From CAVPHV01 sp963821095 (GTDB lineage Bacteria > Actinomycetota > Acidimicrobiia > Spongiisociales > UBA5794): DNA of 64,000 nt. A program made the translations under genes and the position numbers. The stretch covers positions 565,654 to 629,653 of the forward strand of contig CAWGCJ010000002.1 in NCBI GenBank assembly GCA_963821095.1. The letters run 5' to 3'. This document shows, piece by piece, positions 29,957-37,893 of this stretch (positions are counted from its first letter, which is position 1; each line of letters opens with the position of its first letter). The notes under the pieces were generated by a model. It was not told where the DNA came from. It did not search any database and was given only the letters and a program-made list of their open reading frames with translations.

Positions 29957-31510
29957 GTGACGTCGGGGTCTGCTTCCACCATCAATCGCCGCATGGGCAT
30001 CGCCGCGCTCATCGTGGCCGGCGGTGTGCTGCTTTCGCGCATCCTCGGAGTGCTGCGCGACATCATCTTCGCCGGGATGCTGGGGGCCACCGGAGTCACC
30101 GACGAGTACGTGGCGGCCTTCACGATCCCGGACTTCATGAACTACCTCCTCGCCGGAGGGTTCCTGGCGATCACGTTCATCCCGATCTTCTCCCGCTATC
30201 TCGCCGCCGACGATGAAGAAGGCGGGTGGGAGGCGCTCACGGCGGTGATCCGACCGCTGGCCGTCGGCATCGTGCTGTTGGTGATCATCGGCTGGGCGTT
30301 GGCGCCGAGTGTGATTGGCGCGCTGTTCCCCGACTTCACCGCCGAGCAGGCGACGGCAACGGTGCGACTCACCCGCATTGTGCTCCCCGCCCAGATCTTC
30401 TTCGTGCTGGGGGCGCTGTTCACGGCCGTCCAATACGCCAAGGGCCAGTTCTTCATTCCAACGCTGGCGCCGATCATCTACAACCTCGGGATCATCACCG
30501 GTGGGATCTTGTACGCCATCTTCACCGGAGAAGCCGACCCTGAGGGCTTCATCTGGGGGGCCGTGGTCGGCGCCTTCATCGGCAACTTTGCGCTGCAATG
30601 GTGGGGCGCCCGCCGCCTTGGGATGCACCTCATTTGGCGCCTCCCGTGGCGCAACCCGGTCATCCTCGAGTACGCCAAGATTGCGTTTCCCTTGATGATC
30701 GGGCAATCGGTCGTGGTGCTCGACGAGACGTTCATGCGCATGTTCGGCAACATGACCGGAGAAGGCGTCCAGACCCAACTCCAATACGCCAGGCGAACCA
30801 TGCTTGTTCCCGTCGGCGTGATCGCCCAGGCCGCCGGCGTCGCTGCCTACCCGTTCTTGGCCCGCCAATTTGCAGAGGGAAAGCTCGTGCAGATGGCCGA
30901 TACGGTCGATCGAGCGCTGCGCTGGGTTCTGGCGCTCAGCATCGCCGCCACCGCTCTGCTCGTGTCGCTCAGCATTCCCACGATCCGCGTGCTCTTCGAA
31001 CGCTTCGAGTTCACGCCGCCCGATACGGAGGCGACGGCCTCGGCGCTCTTCTTCTATGCCTTCGCCATCCCGGTCTGGGGCGCCCTGATGGTCATCACCC
31101 GAGCCTTCTACGCCAGGCGCCAGATGTGGCTTCCCGTGATCGTGGGCACCGGCGCGGCGCTTCTGGCTGTGCCGTTGTACTTCACCTTGCAGCGGGAATT
31201 CGCCATCGAGGGCGTCGCCCTCGCGTCCACCCTGGCGCTCGGCGCCTACACGTTGACGCTGGCGATCATGTGGTACCGGGAACCCGAACACACCCACCGC
31301 TGGCGACGGGTCCTCGACCCGGCGGCGCGGATCGTGCCGCTGGCTGCGTTTGGTGGCGGCGCCGCGTACCTGGTCGCAGCCGGACTCCAGAGCGCCCTGC
31401 CAACCGGCTTCTTCTCAGCGCTGCTCGCCCTGCTGGCAGGCACCGCGGCGTTTGCCGCTGTGGCCCTGGGCCTCGGCAGCCTGCTCTCGCGCCGCTTCGC
31501 CCCTACCTAG
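29957..31510 (+). CDS. murJ: Lipid II flippase MurJ (MviN family)
   Basis: 517-residue polytopic membrane protein of the MVF family, which moves lipid II across the cytoplasmic membrane. The N-terminus (GVLLSRILGVLRDIIFAGML) is the most conserved MurJ region, followed by TDEYVAAFTIPDFMNYLLAG and TFIPIFSRYL. About 14 helices can be traced. FFVLGALFTAVQYAKGQFFI and ALFFYAFAIPVWGALMVITR fit central family motifs. The mycobacterial homologue has extra C-terminal domains, absent here. Start GTG with a leaderless-type -10. It converges on sodN. Confidence 0.9.
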   Translation: MTSGSASTINRRMGIAALIVAGGVLLSRILGVLRDIIFAGMLGATGVTDEYVAAFTIPDFMNYLLAGGFLAITFIPIFSRYLAADDEEGGWEALTAVIRPLAVGIVLLVIIGWALAPSVIGALFPDFTAEQATATVRLTRIVLPAQIFFVLGALFTAVQYAKGQFFIPTLAPIIYNLGIITGGILYAIFTGEADPEGFIWGAVVGAFIGNFALQWWGARRLGMHLIWRLPWRNPVILEYAKIAFPLMIGQSVVVLDETFMRMFGNMTGEGVQTQLQYARRTMLVPVGVIAQAAGVAAYPFLARQFAEGKLVQMADTVDRALRWVLALSIAATALLVSLSIPTIRVLFERFEFTPPDTEATASALFFYAFAIPVWGALMVITRAFYARRQMWLPVIVGTGAALLAVPLYFTLQREFAIEGVALASTLALGAYTLTLAIMWYREPEHTHRWRRVLDPAARIVPLAAFGGGAAYLVAAGLQSALPTGFFSALLALLAGTAAFAAVALGLGSLLSRRFAPT

Positions 31511-31511
31511 A

Positions 31512-31568
31512 AGGGGTCTTGGCGGACATGAGCGACACACGTGCCGCTGCGATCCGTCAAGACCCCCT
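31512..31568. terminator. Inverted repeat between murJ and sodN, candidate bidirectional terminator
   Basis: AGGGGTCTTG (31512-31521) pairs with CAAGACCCCCT (31558-31568) around a 36-nt loop, directly after the murJ stop and before the sodN stop. No U-tract follows, so a canonical intrinsic terminator is not shown. Confidence 0.4.
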
Positions 31569-31573
31569 GTGGG

Positions 31574-31990
31574 TCAGTTGGGGGGGTAGACGCCCGTAGC
31601 TTTCGACTCTTCGGTCTGCCAGAACATGTCCGAGATCGCCTGAATCTGGTCGATGAGCGACTGTGAAACCGCGGGGTCCATCGACTTCTTGGCATCGCCG
31701 GCCTGCTTGATCGCCATCCAGAACACATCGTGGAGGTTCGGGAACTGCTCGAGGTGATGCGGCTTGAAGAAGTCGGTCCACAGCACCGAAAGGTGATGCT
31801 TGACCAACTCGGCGCGCTCTTCCTTGATGGAAATGCAGCGGGCCCGGAAGACCTCGTCGTCGGATGCGTGGTACTTCGTAGTGGTGTTGAGCACGGACTT
31901 CGCTTCGATCATTGCCTGCGCCGGGTCGTAGACCCCGCAGAATAGGTCGCAGTGCGCATGGGCTACGCGGTTCGGGCTGAAGAGACCCAT
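31574..31990 (-). CDS. sodN: Nickel superoxide dismutase SodN
   Basis: 138 residues including a short leader (MGLFSPNRVAHA) that must be cleaved to expose the N-terminal His of the nickel hook. The hook reads HCDLFCGVYDPAQA. His1, Cys2, Cys6 and Tyr9 are present, but the position normally occupied by cis-Pro5 is Phe. The rest (IKEERAELVKHHLSVLWTDF, FPNLHDVFWMAIKQAGDAKK) is the four-helix bundle of the hexamer-forming enzyme. AGGAGGTGA gives an excellent ribosome binding site. The divergent neighbour is its probable maturation protease. Confidence 0.95.
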   Translation of the reverse strand: MGLFSPNRVAHAHCDLFCGVYDPAQAMIEAKSVLNTTTKYHASDDEVFRARCISIKEERAELVKHHLSVLWTDFFKPHHLEQFPNLHDVFWMAIKQAGDAKKSMDPAVSQSLIDQIQAISDMFWQTEESKATGVYPPN

Positions 31991-32072
31991 CGGTCACCTC
32001 CTGTGGAGTGATTGCTGGAACTCGCTTGACCCTACACCGCCTCACCGCGGTATCGGCCGTGACGGGCGGCCA

Positions 32073-32078
32073 TAGACT
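32073..32078 (+). promoter_or_regulatory. -10 element for leaderless sodX transcript
   Basis: TAGACT ends 6 nt before the ATG at 32085, without Shine-Dalgarno. It lies in the 94-bp divergent region with sodN. Confidence 0.5.
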
Positions 32079-32084
32079 CCACTC

Positions 32085-32591
32085 ATGCCGACCAACCGCC
32101 CCCTCTACCGTTTTGCCATTGCGCCGCTAGCGGCCGCGGCGCTGGCGGCAGTCGCCGTCTCTCAGACCCGAGCCCGCCTCCGCCGCTATGCCATCGCCGA
32201 GCACTCGATGCAGCCGACGCTCGCAGCGGGTGATTGGGTGCTGGCCCGACGGGTGACGGGCCCGCTGCGGCGGGGAGACGTCGTGGTGTTCGAACACCCC
32301 GGCAGACCGAGGTTCGAGCTGGTCAAGCGGGTGGTTGGGTTGCCGGGCGAACAGGTCGCAGTGGCCGCCGGTGACGTCATGGTCGATGGACGCGCCGTCG
32401 ACACCTGGGCGGCGGGACCGACCCTGCCGGATGGATCGTGGCAACTCGGGTCCAACGAGGTGTTCGTCCTCGGCGACAACCGGGCCCTGTCGTCCGGCGA
32501 CAGTCGAGCCCTGGGGCCGGTCCCCGTCGCCGTCATCGGCTGGGTCATCTGGTGCCGCTACCGGCCGTTCCCCCTGCGCCGGGTCGGCTGA
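32085..32591 (+). CDS. sodX: Nickel-type SOD maturation protease SodX (S26 signal-peptidase family)
   Basis: 168-residue S26-family serine protease with one N-terminal membrane helix (LYRFAIAPLAAAALAAVAVS). The catalytic Ser is in AEHSMQPTLAAGDWVLARR and the general-base Lys in FELVKRVVGLPGEQVAVAAG; the box VFVLGDNRALSSGDSRALGP is also present. Its divergent position next to sodN, small size and S26 fold match the SodX maturases that remove the SodN leader peptide. A general signal peptidase I would fit the motifs alone; the genomic context decides. Confidence 0.85.
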   Translation: MPTNRPLYRFAIAPLAAAALAAVAVSQTRARLRRYAIAEHSMQPTLAAGDWVLARRVTGPLRRGDVVVFEHPGRPRFELVKRVVGLPGEQVAVAAGDVMVDGRAVDTWAAGPTLPDGSWQLGSNEVFVLGDNRALSSGDSRALGPVPVAVIGWVIWCRYRPFPLRRVG

Positions 32592-32603
32592 ACCCGGCGG
32601 TAC

Positions 32604-32846
32604 TCACCCCTTGCGGCTGGGCGGGTGATCCATCCCCATGTAGATCCCGCCGGCATCGAGTTCGTCGAGCATCTGTTCGATGCGTTTGCGCCGAGTCTCG
32701 ACGCGCTTGGCCCGGTCGATCCAGGCGAGGTAATCGTTGCGCTGGTAGTACGGCCGTGCCGAGTAGTCATCGGCCACACCGCGATCATCGAGTTGTTGCG
32801 CAACGTCGTCCGGCATCGATTGCGGGGGCCGGCGGCGCCCGGTCAC
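32604..32846 (-). CDS. Small YdeI/OmpD-associated-type protein
   Basis: 80 residues from a GTG at 32846, 5 bp after the methyltransferase stop. The sequence (MPDDVAQQLDDRG, YYQRNDYLAWIDRAKRVETR, RKRIEQMLDELDAGG) resembles the C-terminal helical part of YdeI/OmpD-associated proteins, in which the motif N-D-Y-x-x-W-I-x-x-A-K-R-x-E-T-R is conserved. Only this part is encoded; the usual N-terminal domain is missing. Role unknown. Probably co-transcribed with the methyltransferase. Confidence 0.6.
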   Translation of the reverse strand: MTGRRRPPQSMPDDVAQQLDDRGVADDYSARPYYQRNDYLAWIDRAKRVETRRKRIEQMLDELDAGGIYMGMDHPPSRKG

Positions 32847-32850
32847 CCGC

Positions 32851-33474
32851 TCAGGCCGCCGGTTTGCGGGCCAGCAGGGCGACATCGATGGCATCACCGT
32901 TGATATCATCTGACTCCACGTGGCGCAGCACACGCTCGATGATCTCGATGTCGAGGTCCGCAAAGTCGGCGGCAAGCTGCTCCTCAGTGAACAGCACGTC
33001 GGGGTCGGGCGGCCCGCCGACACCATGCTCGAGGTTGTCGAGATGGTGGGCGATGACGAAGACCACGCCACCCGGCGCTACGGCTCGTATCGCCTTGCCG
33101 TGGACGGCCCGCCGCAACTCCGACGGGACTTGGAGATACGACAGCAACACCAGATCGAAGGCCTCGGAATCCGGCTCCCACTCGAGCAGGTCGGCGGTCA
33201 CGAAGTCGACCTCGACGCCCGCTTCTGCTGCCACTCCGCCGGCTTGCTGGGCGGCAACATCCGAGACATCGACGGCCGTGACCGAATGGCCTCGGGCCGC
33301 CAGCCATACCGCGTTGCGGCCTTGACCGCTGGCAAGGTCGAGCACTCTCCCCGGCGGGAGATCCGACAGGTATCTCACCACAAACTGGTTGGCTTCGGCC
33401 CCCCACAGGGTGCCGCGCTCGGCGTACCGCTCGTTCCAATACATACGTCGGTCATCTTTGTTGTGCTCGGTCAT
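32851..33474 (-). CDS. Class I SAM-dependent methyltransferase
   Basis: 207 residues. The SAM-binding motif I reads VLDLASGQGRNAVWLAARGH, followed by VTAVDVSDVAAQQA (acidic residue binding the ribose) and VDFVTADLLEWEP. The opening DDRRMYWNERYAERGTLWGA is typical of the TehB-like/tellurite-resistance and thiopurine-type small methyltransferases. Substrate unknown. TATCAT 6 nt before the ATG at 33474, with no Shine-Dalgarno, suggests a leaderless transcript. It forms a unit with the small YdeI-type gene downstream. Confidence 0.88.
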   Translation of the reverse strand: MTEHNKDDRRMYWNERYAERGTLWGAEANQFVVRYLSDLPPGRVLDLASGQGRNAVWLAARGHSVTAVDVSDVAAQQAGGVAAEAGVEVDFVTADLLEWEPDSEAFDLVLLSYLQVPSELRRAVHGKAIRAVAPGGVVFVIAHHLDNLEHGVGGPPDPDVLFTEEQLAADFADLDIEIIERVLRHVESDDINGDAIDVALLARKPAA

Positions 33475-33480
33475 GCGCCC

Positions 33481-33486
33481 ATGATA
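33481..33486 (-). promoter_or_regulatory. -10 element for leaderless methyltransferase transcript
   Basis: TATCAT on the minus strand, 6 nt before the ATG at 33474. Confidence 0.45.
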
Positions 33487-33504
33487 CGAGCGCCCAATCC
33501 AAGA

Positions 33505-33558
33505 CCGTTCGTGCGTGGTTGGGGCGCGATTTTTGGCACCTCAGCCACGCCGGAACGG
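33505..33558. repeat. Imperfect palindromic repeat, copy 2
   Basis: GCGTGG near the left end and CCACGC near the right are inverted around a centre containing GCGCGATTTTTGG. It matches the element at 13796-13845 over most of its length. It lies in the divergent region upstream of the acylase gene. Confidence 0.5.
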
Positions 33559-33621
33559 ATAATCGCCGGGTGATTTTTCCTCCCCCGCGCTGGGGCGTAG
33601 CCTGCGGGCGCGGAGGTGCAC

Positions 33622-35961
33622 ATGAACCCGATCAAGACGGCATTCCGGGCGGCGCTCGGACGCAGGCTCCCGATCACCGAAGGTGTCTTGGCCGTCGACG
33701 GCCTCGAACAACCCGTCACCATTGGCCGCGATCGTTTTGGCATACCCCACATCACGGCGAACAGCGACGCAGACGCCTGGTTTGCGCTCGGCTTCTGCCA
33801 GGGCCAGGACCGCGCCTTCCAGACCGACATGCTGGCACGGGTCGCCCGTGGCAGGGTCAGCGAAATGGCGGGCAAAGACACCCTGGCGATCGATCGCTTG
33901 TCTCGCCGCGTCGGGTTCCGCAGAACTGCAGAAGAGACCATGCACCTGTGCAACGACGTCGAACGTCGCGGTCTCGAATCGTTTGCCGCCGGGATCAACG
34001 CAGGCCGTGCCCGGGGTCTCTCGAAAAAGGCACACGAGTATGCGCTGCTGCGCTCCGACCCCCTCCCGTTCGAAGCGATCGACTCCCTGGCGATCTTCGC
34101 GTTGATGGCCTTCTCGTTGGCCTCGAACTGGGACGCGGAGCTGGCTCGCCTCGCCATCCTCACCCAAGACGGCCCCACCGCCCTGGCCGATCTCGATCCT
34201 TCCTATCCCGAGTGGCATCCGGTGACCAATCCACCCGGAATGGCCGCGGGTCCGGCCGCCACCGGGTTGCTGGAGGACATGGAACAATTCCGAGCCACGG
34301 TCGGATTGGGCGGCGGGTCGAACAACTGGGCAGTGGCAGCGTCCAAGACGGCCACCGGGCGCCCCATCATGGCCAACGATCCTCATCTGGCGCCGATCCT
34401 GCCCCCGCATTGGTACCTGGCACATCTGATGACGCCCGAATGGAGCATCGCCGGCGCTACCCTCGCCGGTACCCCTGGGTTCGCCGCGGGGCACAACGGG
34501 CACGTTGCCTGGGGAGTCACCGCAGGTCTGCTCGACAACACGGACCTCTTCATCGAAGAACTCGGACCCGACAGCCGCACCGTCCGCGAGGGCGACGAGT
34601 TCGTCCCCTGCGAGATTCACCACGAACTGATCCAGGTGAAAGGTGGTGACCCCGTCGTCGAAGACGTTGTCGTCACGAGCCGAGGCCCCATCGTCGGCCC
34701 CGGGTTCTCCCACACCGAGCCTTCGCTCTCAATGGCGGCGACCTGGCTGGCGCCACAAGAGGTCACGGCGTTGCTCAACGCGCCTCGGCTGAAGACCGTC
34801 ACCGAGTTCCGTGAAGCGCTGGCAGCATGGCATGGGGCCGGACTCAACATGGTCCTGGCAGACGACGCCGGCACCATCGGGTGGCAAATGATCGGCGAGA
34901 TCCCATTGCGCAAGAGCGGCAACGGAGCTCTGCCGCTGGCCGGTTGGGACCTCACCGCAGGTTGGCACGACGAGTACGTGGACTCGACCCGGTTGCCGTC
35001 GGTTGAGAACCCCGACGCCGACTACATCGCCACCGCCAACAATCGACCGGTGCACAACGACGACGATCCGTTCCTCAGCGTCGACTGGATCGAGGGATAC
35101 CGCATCGCCCGCATCAACGAACTGATCGCGCCACGCGACGATTGGGACATCTCGTCCACGCTTCACGCCCAACTGGACACGGTGACACCGGCTTGGGTCG
35201 ATCTACGCGAACACGTCCTCGGCATCGGACAACGGTCGAGTTCGGCGGCCGCCTATGCGTTGCTGCGCGACTGGGACGGCAATATGCACCGCCACTCGGC
35301 GGCCGCATCCGTGTTCGTATTGTGGAACACCGAAATGCAGCGGCGGGTGGCGCTGGCGCGTGCTCCCTTGTCGGCGGCAGCGGCGCTCGGCCGCGGCTTT
35401 GCTCCCGACCTCGTGGCCAACAACCTGTTCGCTTTCAGCCGAACCAGCCATCTGGTCCGCCTGCTGCGCGAGCGACCCGATGGCTGGTTCGACGACTGGG
35501 ACGAGGAGATGGCAGCCGCCCTCGCCGTGGCCGACGCGTTGCTGCGAGTCCGGTTCGGTGACGATCCCGACGGGTGGGAGTGGGGCACGGTGCGTCCGTT
35601 GACCCTGCGCCACCCCATCGGCGAGCGCAAGCCGATGGATCACGTGTTCAACATCGGCCCCATCCCGTGGAGCGGCGACTTCACCACGGTGTCGCAATCC
35701 GGGGCGCCGCCGCTCGAACCACTGGGCAACCCATCCGCCATCGCCTCTCTGCGGATGGCGATAGACGTCGGCGACTGGGACCGCAGCCGCTTCTCCCTGC
35801 CGGGTGGCCAATCCGGCAACCCACTTTCGCCCCACTATGGCGACCAGGTCGACCTGTGGGCGTGGGGCGTCGGCTGTCCCATGCCGTGGACGAAGGACGC
35901 AGTCGCCGCCGCCGTGATCGAGACACTGCACCTGGTGCACACCGTCGAAGAGGATGACTAG
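33622..35961 (+). CDS. Penicillin acylase-family Ntn hydrolase
   Basis: About 779 residues, the length of a single-chain precursor that self-cleaves into alpha and beta chains. The nucleophile is the Ser of LGGGSNNWAVAASKT (about residue 233), which becomes the N-terminus of the beta chain. PIMANDPHLAPILPPHWYLA and FAAGHNGHVAWGVTAGLLDN are conserved beta-chain motifs. The alpha chain begins VTIGRDRFGIPHITANSDAD and FALGFCQGQDRAFQTDML, both family-typical. No signal peptide is evident, unlike many homologues, so it may act in the cytosol. Substrates could be acyl-homoserine lactones or other amides. The ATG at 33622 is preceded by GGAGG. Confidence 0.92.
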   Translation: MNPIKTAFRAALGRRLPITEGVLAVDGLEQPVTIGRDRFGIPHITANSDADAWFALGFCQGQDRAFQTDMLARVARGRVSEMAGKDTLAIDRLSRRVGFRRTAEETMHLCNDVERRGLESFAAGINAGRARGLSKKAHEYALLRSDPLPFEAIDSLAIFALMAFSLASNWDAELARLAILTQDGPTALADLDPSYPEWHPVTNPPGMAAGPAATGLLEDMEQFRATVGLGGGSNNWAVAASKTATGRPIMANDPHLAPILPPHWYLAHLMTPEWSIAGATLAGTPGFAAGHNGHVAWGVTAGLLDNTDLFIEELGPDSRTVREGDEFVPCEIHHELIQVKGGDPVVEDVVVTSRGPIVGPGFSHTEPSLSMAATWLAPQEVTALLNAPRLKTVTEFREALAAWHGAGLNMVLADDAGTIGWQMIGEIPLRKSGNGALPLAGWDLTAGWHDEYVDSTRLPSVENPDADYIATANNRPVHNDDDPFLSVDWIEGYRIARINELIAPRDDWDISSTLHAQLDTVTPAWVDLREHVLGIGQRSSSAAAYALLRDWDGNMHRHSAAASVFVLWNTEMQRRVALARAPLSAAAALGRGFAPDLVANNLFAFSRTSHLVRLLRERPDGWFDDWDEEMAAALAVADALLRVRFGDDPDGWEWGTVRPLTLRHPIGERKPMDHVFNIGPIPWSGDFTTVSQSGAPPLEPLGNPSAIASLRMAIDVGDWDRSRFSLPGGQSGNPLSPHYGDQVDLWAWGVGCPMPWTKDAVAAAVIETLHLVHTVEEDD

Positions 35962-36019
35962 GGAGGATGTTGGACAATCGGCATGAGGGATCGCTCAACC
36001 GGCCAGACGCCAAGTCAGC

Positions 36020-36036
36020 GCGCTCGCGGCGAGCGC
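36020..36036. terminator. Short GC-rich hairpin between convergent genes
   Basis: GCGCTCG-CGG-CGAGCGC forms a 7-bp stem with a 3-nt loop between the acylase and the AlkD-type gene. There is no U-tract, so its role as a terminator is inferred from position. Confidence 0.35.
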
Positions 36037-36061
36037 CAAACCGACTCTGTTCAGCAGACAA

Positions 36062-36736
36062 CTAGACGTCGAGGTGTTTGGTCGCCTCGCGGAAGCTGAG
36101 GCCTGACAGTTCCTCGCGGTGCTCGAGGGCGAAGTCACGCACCCGGTCGGGAGCCGTCTTGGCGTACTCGCGCAGCGACCAGCCGATCGCCTTACGGATG
36201 AAGAACTCCCGCTCCGGGGCCAATGCCACGCAATGCCTGAAGAGCTGTTCGTAGTCCGTGTCGGCCTTGTGCTTGAGGTGAGCGAGCAACGCACTGCGCC
36301 GAATCCACATGTCGGGATCCTCGCTCCAGGCGTCGATGACCGGAGCCATTGCCTCGCGCTCGTTGAGCAGCACCGGTCCAACGCATCGGGCGGCCAGGTC
36401 GTCGACGAAGTCCCACCACGCCCCCTCGACAATGAGACGTCGATACAGCGGGACCCGTTCGAACGTGATGAACTCTCGGTAACCGGTGGCGATCCCGATG
36501 GCGAAGTACTTCTCCTCCCGATGCGGCTGACCCCACAGCGCGAGAACTGCCGCTTCGTACTCTGCGCTGTCATCGATCGGATAGCGCCGCTTCATCTCCC
36601 GAAACACCGGGGTCCGCGGACCCTTCTGAACGCCGTAGAACGGCATGTTGGTTTTCAGGTAGGCCGCCATGCCTGCCGCCTTCTCGGGATCGGCCGATGC
36701 GGCGAGCTCAGCAGCAACAAACTCGACTCGGTCCAT
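36062..36736 (-). CDS. DNA alkylation repair protein (AlkD family)
   Basis: 224-residue all-helical HEAT-like repeat protein. AlkD enzymes excise bulky or positively charged alkylated bases. Family motifs visible are MPFYGVQKGPRTPVFREMKR, EEKYFAIGIATGYR, WWDFVDDLAARCVGPVL (the Trp/Asp pair near the active cleft), DMWIRRSALLAHLKHKAD and FFIRKAIGWSLREYAKTAPD. I choose the ATG at 36736 because TAGATT lies 6 nt upstream; a TTG at 36739 is too close to it. Monocistronic and divergent from the DUF3048 gene. Confidence 0.9.
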   Translation of the reverse strand: MDRVEFVAAELAASADPEKAAGMAAYLKTNMPFYGVQKGPRTPVFREMKRRYPIDDSAEYEAAVLALWGQPHREEKYFAIGIATGYREFITFERVPLYRRLIVEGAWWDFVDDLAARCVGPVLLNEREAMAPVIDAWSEDPDMWIRRSALLAHLKHKADTDYEQLFRHCVALAPEREFFIRKAIGWSLREYAKTAPDRVRDFALEHREELSGLSFREATKHLDV

Positions 36737-36742
36737 CAAGTC

Positions 36743-36748
36743 AATCTA
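36743..36748 (-). promoter_or_regulatory. -10 element for leaderless AlkD-type gene transcript
   Basis: TAGATT on the minus strand, 6 nt before the ATG at 36736. It decides the start of the gene. Confidence 0.5.
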
Positions 36749-36793
36749 GAGGCCCGGCCAGCAGATATGGGTGGCATTGGGGCCAACCGTCGT

Positions 36794-36799
36794 TACACT
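36794..36799 (+). promoter_or_regulatory. -10 element for leaderless DUF3048 gene transcript
   Basis: TACACT ends 8 nt before the GTG at 36808; no Shine-Dalgarno is present. Confidence 0.45.
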
Positions 36800-36807
36800 C
36801 CCCGCCC

Positions 36808-37893
36808 GTGAAGTTCATCCGACCCGTTTTGGTCGCACTCACCCTTCTCCTCGTCGCAACCGCTTGCAGCGGCGACGACGCGGAGCCCACTACGACCACG
36901 GTGCTGACCACGCTCCCGCCGGTCTCGACCGTCGCGCCCGCAACCACCGCAGCGCCGACTACCACTGAACCGGCCACCACAACGACGGCGGCCGTGCCGA
37001 CCTCACCGCTCAATGGGCTTCAGGTGGATGACGCCACCAGCCTGGACCGCCGAGTGATCGCGGTGAAGATCGACAACCACCCCGACGCCCGTCCCCAAAG
37101 CGGCATCCAGGAAGCCGACGCGGTCTACGAACTCATCGTCGAGGGCGGCCTCACCCGCTTCATCGCCATGTTCCTGCAGAGCGACAGCGACTACATCGGG
37201 CCGATCCGCTCCCTACGGCCGACCGACCCCACGCTGGTCAAGCCCCTGGGGGCAACGCTCCAGATATCCGGTGGACAGTTCTGGATCCGTTCCATCGCAG
37301 CCAACGCCGACGTTCCCTTCATCCAGGAAACGTCGCCGAACACCTTCCGGATCCCGTCCAACGGACGCGCCCGTGAACGAACTCTGTTCGGGTCTACCGA
37401 CGGTATGCGGGCCAAGGCCGACGAGATCGGTGCCCCCGACTCACCTCCCCAAGCTTGGTTTGCCTTTGGCGAGCCAACCCCAAGCGCCACCGCGGCGCGC
37501 TCCATCAACATCGACTGGTCCCAGGGAAGCAATGTCACCTGGGCCTACAACGGCGACCAGTACCTGCGGTACAACGGTGACAGTCTGCACAACTGGGAGG
37601 ACGCGGACGGCACCGTTGGCCCTGTGAAGTTCGACACGCTGGTAATACTGACGGCGCAGCAGTACACGGCGGTGCCTCCCGCGGCCGGGCGATCGGTCCC
37701 GGCGCTGCGAACCGTCGGTGAGGGCGAGGCGATGGTCTTCTCCAATGGAGTGGTCGTTGAGGGCACCTGGGCTCGGGACGACATCGCGGACCCGTTCGTG
37801 CTCACCACCAGCGCCGGATCCGAGATCGTGCTGCCTCCCGGTCGCCTCTGGGTTTCGGTCGTGCCGACCGGGCGTCCGATCACCTGGGAATGA
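36808..37893 (+). CDS. DUF3048 (YerB-like) lipoprotein
   Basis: 361 residues. The signal peptide ends in the lipobox LLLVATAC, followed by a Thr/Pro-rich stalk of about 45 residues and then the DUF3048 domain: RRVIAVKIDNHPDARPQSGI, EADAVYELIVEGGLTRFIAM, DYIGPIRSLRPTDPTLVKPL. The C-terminal part (NVTWAYNGDQYLRYNGDSLH and VEGTWARDDIADPFVLTTSA) matches the second half of YerB. YerB-type proteins are anchored outside the membrane and have no settled biochemical role. The stop overlaps the amidase ATG (ATGA). Confidence 0.88.
   Translation: MKFIRPVLVALTLLLVATACSGDDAEPTTTTVLTTLPPVSTVAPATTAAPTTTEPATTTTAAVPTSPLNGLQVDDATSLDRRVIAVKIDNHPDARPQSGIQEADAVYELIVEGGLTRFIAMFLQSDSDYIGPIRSLRPTDPTLVKPLGATLQISGGQFWIRSIAANADVPFIQETSPNTFRIPSNGRARERTLFGSTDGMRAKADEIGAPDSPPQAWFAFGEPTPSATAARSINIDWSQGSNVTWAYNGDQYLRYNGDSLHNWEDADGTVGPVKFDTLVILTAQQYTAVPPAAGRSVPALRTVGEGEAMVFSNGVVVEGTWARDDIADPFVLTTSAGSEIVLPPGRLWVSVVPTGRPITWE

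Noticed and set aside
32085..32591. General signal peptidase I
   Set aside because: Motifs would fit, but its divergent pairing with sodN and small size favour the SodN maturase.
36880..37005. Thr-rich stretch of the DUF3048 lipoprotein as a microsatellite
   Set aside because: It is a normal Thr/Pro stalk after a lipobox; the units are irregular.
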